Assembly: GCA_905214265.1 (NCBI GenBank)
Contig: CAJMLQ010000058.1
Location: 1 to 17,836, forward strand
Length of the DNA stretch: 17,836 bases
Source of the DNA: an uncultured bacterium
GTDB lineage: Bacteria > Bacillota > Clostridia > Oscillospirales > Ruminococcaceae
Reading direction: 5' to 3'
The position numbers were made by a program, and so were the translations under genes. Shown here in pieces: positions 14,352-17,836 of the stretch; position 1 is the stretch's first letter, and each line of letters begins with the position of its first letter. The notes under the pieces were generated by a model. The model worked only from the letters and a program-made list of their open reading frames with translations. It did no database searches and was not told the DNA's origin.

Positions 14352-15374
14352 TCAGTTGAACTGTTCCAGGAAACGCTGGTCGTTATCGAACAGCAGCCGG
14401 ATGTCGCTGATCTTATAGCGGGTGGTAGTCAGCCGGTCCAAGCCGATGCCAAAGGCAAAGCCGGAGTAGACCTCTGGGTCGATGCCGCAGCCAGCCAGCA
14501 CGCGGGGGTGGACCATGCCTGCGCCGAGGATCTCGATCCAGCCTGCGCCCTTGCAGACCCGGCAGCCCTTTCCGCCGCAGGCGGAGCAGCTGACGTCCAC
14601 CTCCACGCTGGGTTCGGTGAAGGGGAAGAAGGAGGGGCGGAACCGCACCTGGGTCTCCGGGCCGTAGATCTCGTGGACAAACTGCTCAAGGCAGCCTTTG
14701 AGATCACACATGGTGATCCCTTTATCCACTACTAGGCCTTCCATCTGGTGGAAGATTGGGGAGTGGGTGGCATCCACCTCGTCGGCACGATAGACCCGGC
14801 CGGGGCAGACGATCCGGATGGGGGGCTGCCGGTGCTCCATGGTGCGGATCTGCGCCGCGGAGGTCTGGGTCCGGAGAAGCAGATTTTCGCCCAGATAGAA
14901 GGTATCCTGCATGTCCCGGGCCGGATGATCCTTGGGGACGTTGAGGGCTTCAAAGCAATAATAATCCGTTTCCACCTCCGGTCCATCCACCACATCGAAA
15001 CCCATGGACTGGAAGATGTTGATTAGGTCCTCCTGCACGATGCTCAAAGGATGCAGACCTCCGGCAGCCCGGGTCTTACCGGGCATGGTGACATCCAGTC
15101 GTTCGGCGGCCAGCCGGGCTTCCGTTTCCCGGGCCTTCAGTTCCTCCTGACGGCGGGCGAAGGCTTCCTCCAGCGCCTGGCGGACCTCGTTGGCCACCTG
15201 GCCGATCACTGGCCGCTCCTCAGCAGACAGTTTCCCCATCTGCTTCAGAATAGCGGTCAGCTCGCCTTTTTTCCCCAGGTACTTGACCCGCAGGACATCC
15301 AGGCTCTTGCCTTCCAAGCAATCGCGCAGCTCTTTCAGCGCGTTTTCTTTGATCTGTTCCAATTGTGCACGCAT
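14352..15374 (-). CDS. pheS: Phenylalanine-tRNA ligase alpha subunit
   Basis: A 340-residue cytosolic catalytic subunit of phenylalanyl-tRNA synthetase. An N-terminal coiled-coil region (about residues 1-90) binds tRNA. The class II core follows, with GGLHPLS, MGFDVVDGPEVETDYYCFEA, PKDHPARDMQDTFYL, RTQTSAAQIRTM, GRVYRADEVDATHSP.FHQMEG (motif 2), FRPSFFPFTEPSVEVDV and GFAFGIGLDRL (motif 3). A Cys-rich insert CSACGGKGCRVCKGAGW sits between motifs 2 and 3; this also occurs in other Gram-positive PheS proteins. The start follows GAGGAGGAAG, and pheT follows directly. Transcription depends on the T-box upstream. Confidence 0.97.
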   Translation of the reverse strand: MRAQLEQIKENALKELRDCLEGKSLDVLRVKYLGKKGELTAILKQMGKLSAEERPVIGQVANEVRQALEEAFARRQEELKARETEARLAAERLDVTMPGKTRAAGGLHPLSIVQEDLINIFQSMGFDVVDGPEVETDYYCFEALNVPKDHPARDMQDTFYLGENLLLRTQTSAAQIRTMEHRQPPIRIVCPGRVYRADEVDATHSPIFHQMEGLVVDKGITMCDLKGCLEQFVHEIYGPETQVRFRPSFFPFTEPSVEVDVSCSACGGKGCRVCKGAGWIEILGAGMVHPRVLAGCGIDPEVYSGFAFGIGLDRLTTTRYKISDIRLLFDNDQRFLEQFN

Positions 15375-15403
15375 AATCTTCCTCCTCTAATTCCAAACAA
15401 AAA

Positions 15404-15650
15404 GCCTTCGTCCCGTCCGTTTTCGGACTGGGACGAAGGCATAACGCTCCGCGGTACCACCCAGGTTCCGCCCGAAGGCGGCCCTTGAACCCCTTAACGC
15501 GGGGAAAACCGTCGCTTCCTACTTGAAACGTTCAGAAGCGCCGCTCACAGGTGAAACTTCACGAAAAACAGTGGCAGACGGGCTTTCAGCCGGTGACCCA
15601 TCCTCTCTGAGGCATAATTTTCGCTACTTGCCTGGTCAAAGCGTTTAATT
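15404..15650 (-). promoter_or_regulatory. T-box leader (phenylalanine) controlling pheST
   Basis: On the - strand the T-box core GGGTGGTACCGCGG lies at 15449-15462. A strong terminator follows: GCCTTCGTCCC/GGGACGAAGGC arms at 15430-15440 and 15404-15414, then TTTTTG. Upstream lie stem I elements, including an AGAGAGGATGGG segment. TTC at 15553-15555, followed by A, is the likely Phe specifier codon. Uncharged tRNA-Phe would pair with the specifier and the T-box bulge, favour the antiterminator and allow pheST transcription. The specifier assignment is by eye and agrees with the downstream genes. Confidence 0.92.
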
Positions 15651-15656
15651 AAAAAT

Positions 15657-15685
15657 ATAATAGCACATTTTTGAAAGGATTGCAA
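15657..15685 (-). promoter_or_regulatory. Promoter of the T-box-pheST transcript
   Basis: On the - strand TTGCAA (15680-15685) and TATTAT (15657-15662) are 17 bases apart, placing the start of transcription a few bases before the T-box leader. Confidence 0.65.
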
Positions 15686-15725
15686 GAGAAATTGCCAATT
15701 ATTTTGATAAGCCGAAAAATGCCAT

Positions 15726-15758
15726 AAAAGGAAAGGCCCTTTGAGAACCTTTCCTTTT
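15726..15758 (-). terminator. Terminator after the FAD-dependent oxidoreductase
   Basis: AAAAGGAAAGG (15726-15736) and CCTTTCCTTTT (15748-15758) form a perfect 11-bp stem. On the - strand the stem ends in CCTTTTATGGCATTTTT. It lies about 105 bases after the oxidoreductase stop and isolates that operon from pheST. Confidence 0.75.
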
Positions 15759-15862
15759 CGTGCGGGCTCATCCATGTCTACAAATAGGATTTGAATTGTA
15801 TAAGCATATGCATCACACCGCTGCGGCCGTGGGCGGAACAGACGGTGTCGGCCGTTTCTCAA

Positions 15863-17365
15863 TCATCCATTGTGATCTTCGTATTCCGCGTAATAGGCGG
15901 AATAGTCGAGTTCCAGCAGGGAAGGAATTTTGCGGTAGCCCTGGCCGAGGTTTACGTGGTTTTCCACCAAACGGCGCTGCAGTGTTCCGACATCCAGCTT
16001 GCGAACCGGTACGTTCTTCTTAAGCGAGAGCGCTGCGGCAGTTCCGGCAGCCTCGCCCAAGGACATGCAGCACATGATCAGGCGCGTTCCGGATTGACCG
16101 GGGACGTCCGCGGAGATGTTGCGTCCGGCTGCCAGTACATTTTCCAGGCGGACTGGAACCAGCGAACGGTATGGAATATCATAATAGAACTCGCCTTTCG
16201 GTATCAAATCTTTCATGTTGATGCGCGGCAGTCCATCTTCCGGCGGCAACAGGGATCCCCAGCCGGCACGGTTGGCGATATAGGCATCGCGGCCATCTGG
16301 AAGCTTGCCTTTGAACCACTTCGCATTGCCGGCTTCTTTAAATGCATGTATGTCAAAGCCATGGTTGCTGATGGCAATAACGTCGTCGAATTTGGCGGCA
16401 TAGGCAATATCCATTCCAGTGAAAATGTATTCCCCGACAATCCGGCGGCTCTCTCGCACGCCTAACAGGGAGCCGGTGTAACTCAGATACGAATGCTCAA
16501 AGCCTGGTACATTCTCACGAATAAAATCGGCCAAAATCGCAGCCTGTTCACGGCCTTCCCGATACATACGGGTCAGATCCGCATTGTCAGTGGGGTAGCA
16601 GTTGCGGGAGTGTGCAAAACAAATGCTGACCTCATCCATACCGCAATGCTTTGGACGACCTGGAATATGGGTCATCCAATTGAGGTGGTTGTCAATTTCG
16701 TAAGGTAGTTTGCCTTCTTTGAGCGCCTGTGCGATCATGTTGATCCATTTCGGATCTTTTAAGCGCAGTTCACTTTGCTGGTAACGGTCAAAATTCACGC
16801 CGCCCAACACAAATTCCAGCGAGCAGGCCATGGACATTCCATCCTCAAGCCGACCGGTCATGATTTCACCGCCGGCAAAGTATACCAGATCGCTATCGCC
16901 GGTGCAATCAATGAAGCGCTTGCCAAGGATGGCCTTTTTCCCCTGTTTGGTGTGGATAACGACGCCGCGAACTTCGTCGCCCTCTACCAGCGTGTCGATC
17001 AGCGGGGTCACCAGCAACACTTCACAACCGAATTCCTTGGTCAGCCGATCAAATACCAGCTTGTGCGTTTCCGGATTGGAATTACGCTGGGTAAGTCCGT
17101 CGAGTTTTTCCATTTCCGTAAAGAAACGGGAACCCAAGCCGGAGACGAAATCGTGAGGAATATTTACGATGCCCATTGTTGCTAGTCCGCCCAATGCAGA
17201 GGTGTTTTCGATCAAAATCGTCTTTGCACCTTCGCGCGCTGCTGCCAACGCCGCACCGGTTCCTGCCATTCCACCACCTACGACCACAACGTCGTATTCG
17301 CCATAAACCTCCATTTTGCAGCCCGGTGCATAAACATAGCCATTCTTCATTTCATAGGAAACCAT
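15863..17365 (-). CDS. FAD-dependent oxidoreductase (FAD_oxidored family)
   Basis: A 500-residue cytosolic flavoenzyme. The N-terminal dinucleotide fold is DVVVVGGGMAGTGAAL (GxGxxG at 30-35) with the ribose-binding Glu at about 53 in LIENTSALGG. The second FAD segment is KRFIDCTGDSDLVYFAGGE, and the C-terminal FAD-binding region contains VLAAGRNISADV and GEAAGTAAALSLKK. This is the pfam12831-type family, with no signal peptide and no heme or flavin-transfer motif. The reaction is not predictable: related proteins are annotated only broadly. The ATG at 17365 follows AAGGAAGGA at a slightly long spacing of about 10. It lies 29 bases after a small two-cluster ferredoxin in the same operon, which suggests ferredoxin-linked electron transfer to or from an organic substrate. 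The remnant at 7919-8146 belongs to the same family. Confidence 0.85.
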   Translation of the reverse strand: MVSYEMKNGYVYAPGCKMEVYGEYDVVVVGGGMAGTGAALAAAREGAKTILIENTSALGGLATMGIVNIPHDFVSGLGSRFFTEMEKLDGLTQRNSNPETHKLVFDRLTKEFGCEVLLVTPLIDTLVEGDEVRGVVIHTKQGKKAILGKRFIDCTGDSDLVYFAGGEIMTGRLEDGMSMACSLEFVLGGVNFDRYQQSELRLKDPKWINMIAQALKEGKLPYEIDNHLNWMTHIPGRPKHCGMDEVSICFAHSRNCYPTDNADLTRMYREGREQAAILADFIRENVPGFEHSYLSYTGSLLGVRESRRIVGEYIFTGMDIAYAAKFDDVIAISNHGFDIHAFKEAGNAKWFKGKLPDGRDAYIANRAGWGSLLPPEDGLPRINMKDLIPKGEFYYDIPYRSLVPVRLENVLAAGRNISADVPGQSGTRLIMCCMSLGEAAGTAAALSLKKNVPVRKLDVGTLQRRLVENHVNLGQGYRKIPSLLELDYSAYYAEYEDHNG

Positions 17366-17394
17366 TGCTCAAACATCCTTCCTTAATTAAATTG

Positions 17395-17586
17395 CTATTT
17401 ATCAACCCGAACCGGAACGATCGCTTCTGCCTGACAATTCCGCGCGCATCGTCCACAACCGATACATTTGTCCTTGTCGATCATCGCGGAAACGTCTTCC
17501 TCAATACGAATCGCTCCCACCGGACATTCGAACACGCACATCAGGCATAGCACGCAGCCGCCGCCTACCTTATAATATGTTTTCAT
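17395..17586 (-). CDS. Two-cluster [4Fe-4S] ferredoxin
   Basis: A 63-residue ferredoxin with two cysteine sets: CVLCLMCVFECPVGAI (C-x2-C-x2-C-x3-CP) and CIGCGRCARNCQAEAI (C-x2-C-x2-C-x3-C), each expected to bind one [4Fe-4S] cluster for low-potential electron transfer. The second set has Gln instead of the usual Pro after the fourth Cys. The start at 17586 follows AAGGAGG at a spacing of about 9; the frame is open further upstream but lacks a binding site there. It is first in the operon, ahead of the flavoenzyme, and is most likely its electron partner. Confidence 0.9.
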   Translation of the reverse strand: MKTYYKVGGGCVLCLMCVFECPVGAIRIEEDVSAMIDKDKCIGCGRCARNCQAEAIVPVRVDK

Positions 17587-17613
17587 TGTGTTACGCCTCC
17601 TTTCTTGGTTTTC

Positions 17614-17668
17614 AGTATAGCACCTGCGAAGGACAAATAAAATGGCGGCAAGTTGCATTTGTTTGTCC
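17614..17668 (-). promoter_or_regulatory. Promoter and inverted-repeat operator candidate for the ferredoxin-flavoenzyme operon
   Basis: A -10-like TATACT (- strand, 17614-17619) lies about 30 bases before the ferredoxin start. Overlapping and upstream of the expected -35 position, GGACAAATAAAATG (17631-17644) and CATTTGTTTGTCC (17656-17668) form an imperfect inverted repeat with an 11-base centre. This geometry suits a dimeric repressor or activator. The -35 itself (ATTTTA) is poor, which would fit activation. Confidence 0.5.
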
Positions 17669-17726
17669 GATTTTCTCATTATAGAGCAAAAAAATATTTG
17701 ATTTTTGTGAATGTATTACTTTGAAC

Positions 17727-17755
17727 TTGACTTTTTTTCTCCTCATGGATATAAT
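17727..17755 (+). promoter_or_regulatory. Promoter of the gene at the right edge
   Basis: TTGACT (17727-17732) and TATAAT (17750-17755) are 17 bases apart, about 30 bases before the ATG at 17786. It is divergent from the ferredoxin promoter, so the two may share regulation through the inverted repeat at 17631-17668. Confidence 0.8.
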
Positions 17756-17785
17756 GAAGAAAATACAGGAATAGGAGAAAGCAAT

Positions 17786-17836
17786 ATGCGGATCGTTGAT
17801 TTGCAGACAATGTGGAAGGAGGAGTTCTTTGCCTGC
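17786..17836 (+). CDS. Start of an unidentified gene (partial, runs off the window)
   Basis: An ATG at 17786 follows TAGGAGAAAGCAAT and opens a frame to the window edge (MRIVDLQTMWKEEFFAC). Only 17 residues are visible, too few to name a family. The opening RIVDLQT would suit an enolase-superfamily (mandelate racemase-like) enzyme, but that is a guess. Its divergent placement suggests a link with the ferredoxin-flavoenzyme operon. Confidence 0.6.
   Translation, partial: MRIVDLQTMWKEEFFAC

Noticed and set aside
12719..14359. 546-codon + strand open frame opposite pheT
   Set aside because: It is the exact antisense of a conserved housekeeping gene and shows no domain, so it is treated as a shadow frame.
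15545..15862. - strand ORF downstream of the FAD-dependent oxidoreductase
   Set aside because: It overlaps the T-box leader, the pheST promoter and a terminator, and its product resembles no protein.

Overview
The window looks like chromosome of a Gram-positive, low-to-mid GC Clostridia/Firmicutes bacterium. The support is a phenylalanine T-box ahead of pheST, an IreB/UPF0297 gene, strong AGGAGG-type ribosome binding sites and canonical sigma-A promoters. Species cannot be set from sequence reading alone.

Layout from left to right: (1) The last 21 codons of an unidentified + strand gene. (2) A promoter and an unusually long leader (about 390 nt) holding two tiny ORFs with good ribosome binding sites, the first rich in Met and Cys, and competing hairpins. 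It leads into an O-acetylhomoserine sulfhydrylase-type gene (sulfur assimilation) that ends at a perfect terminator. (3) A non-coding stretch with one orphan terminator-like hairpin. (4) A DeoR-type repressor on the - strand, divergent from a tightly packed + strand catabolic operon. The operon encodes a ribulose-phosphate/allulose-phosphate 3-epimerase family protein, a GatD-like zinc polyol (phosphate) dehydrogenase, an AraB-like FGGY pentulose kinase and a cytosolic glycerophosphodiester phosphodiesterase. Together they could oxidise a polyol, phosphorylate the ketose and epimerise the product into the pentose phosphate pool, with the phosphodiesterase releasing the polyol or sugar from a phosphodiester. 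(5) A decayed stretch (about 7358-8146) with coding fragments, one of them the C-terminus of an FAD-dependent oxidoreductase. (6) A GH78 alpha-L-rhamnosidase-like gene whose first ~25 codons are broken by two apparent single-base losses in homopolymers. (7) A shortened, frameshifted IS256-family element. (8) A conserved housekeeping block on the - strand: pheS-pheT behind a Phe T-box, then an ireB-like gene with its own promoter. (9) A - strand pair of an 8Fe-8S-type ferredoxin and an intact FAD-dependent oxidoreductase, with an inverted-repeat operator candidate at its promoter. It is divergent from a gene whose first 17 codons end the window.

The most interesting points are the sulfur-gene leader, the polyol/phosphodiester operon, the ferredoxin-flavoenzyme pair, and the homopolymer frameshifts in an otherwise complete glycosidase. 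I see no CRISPR array, phage module or known defence system.
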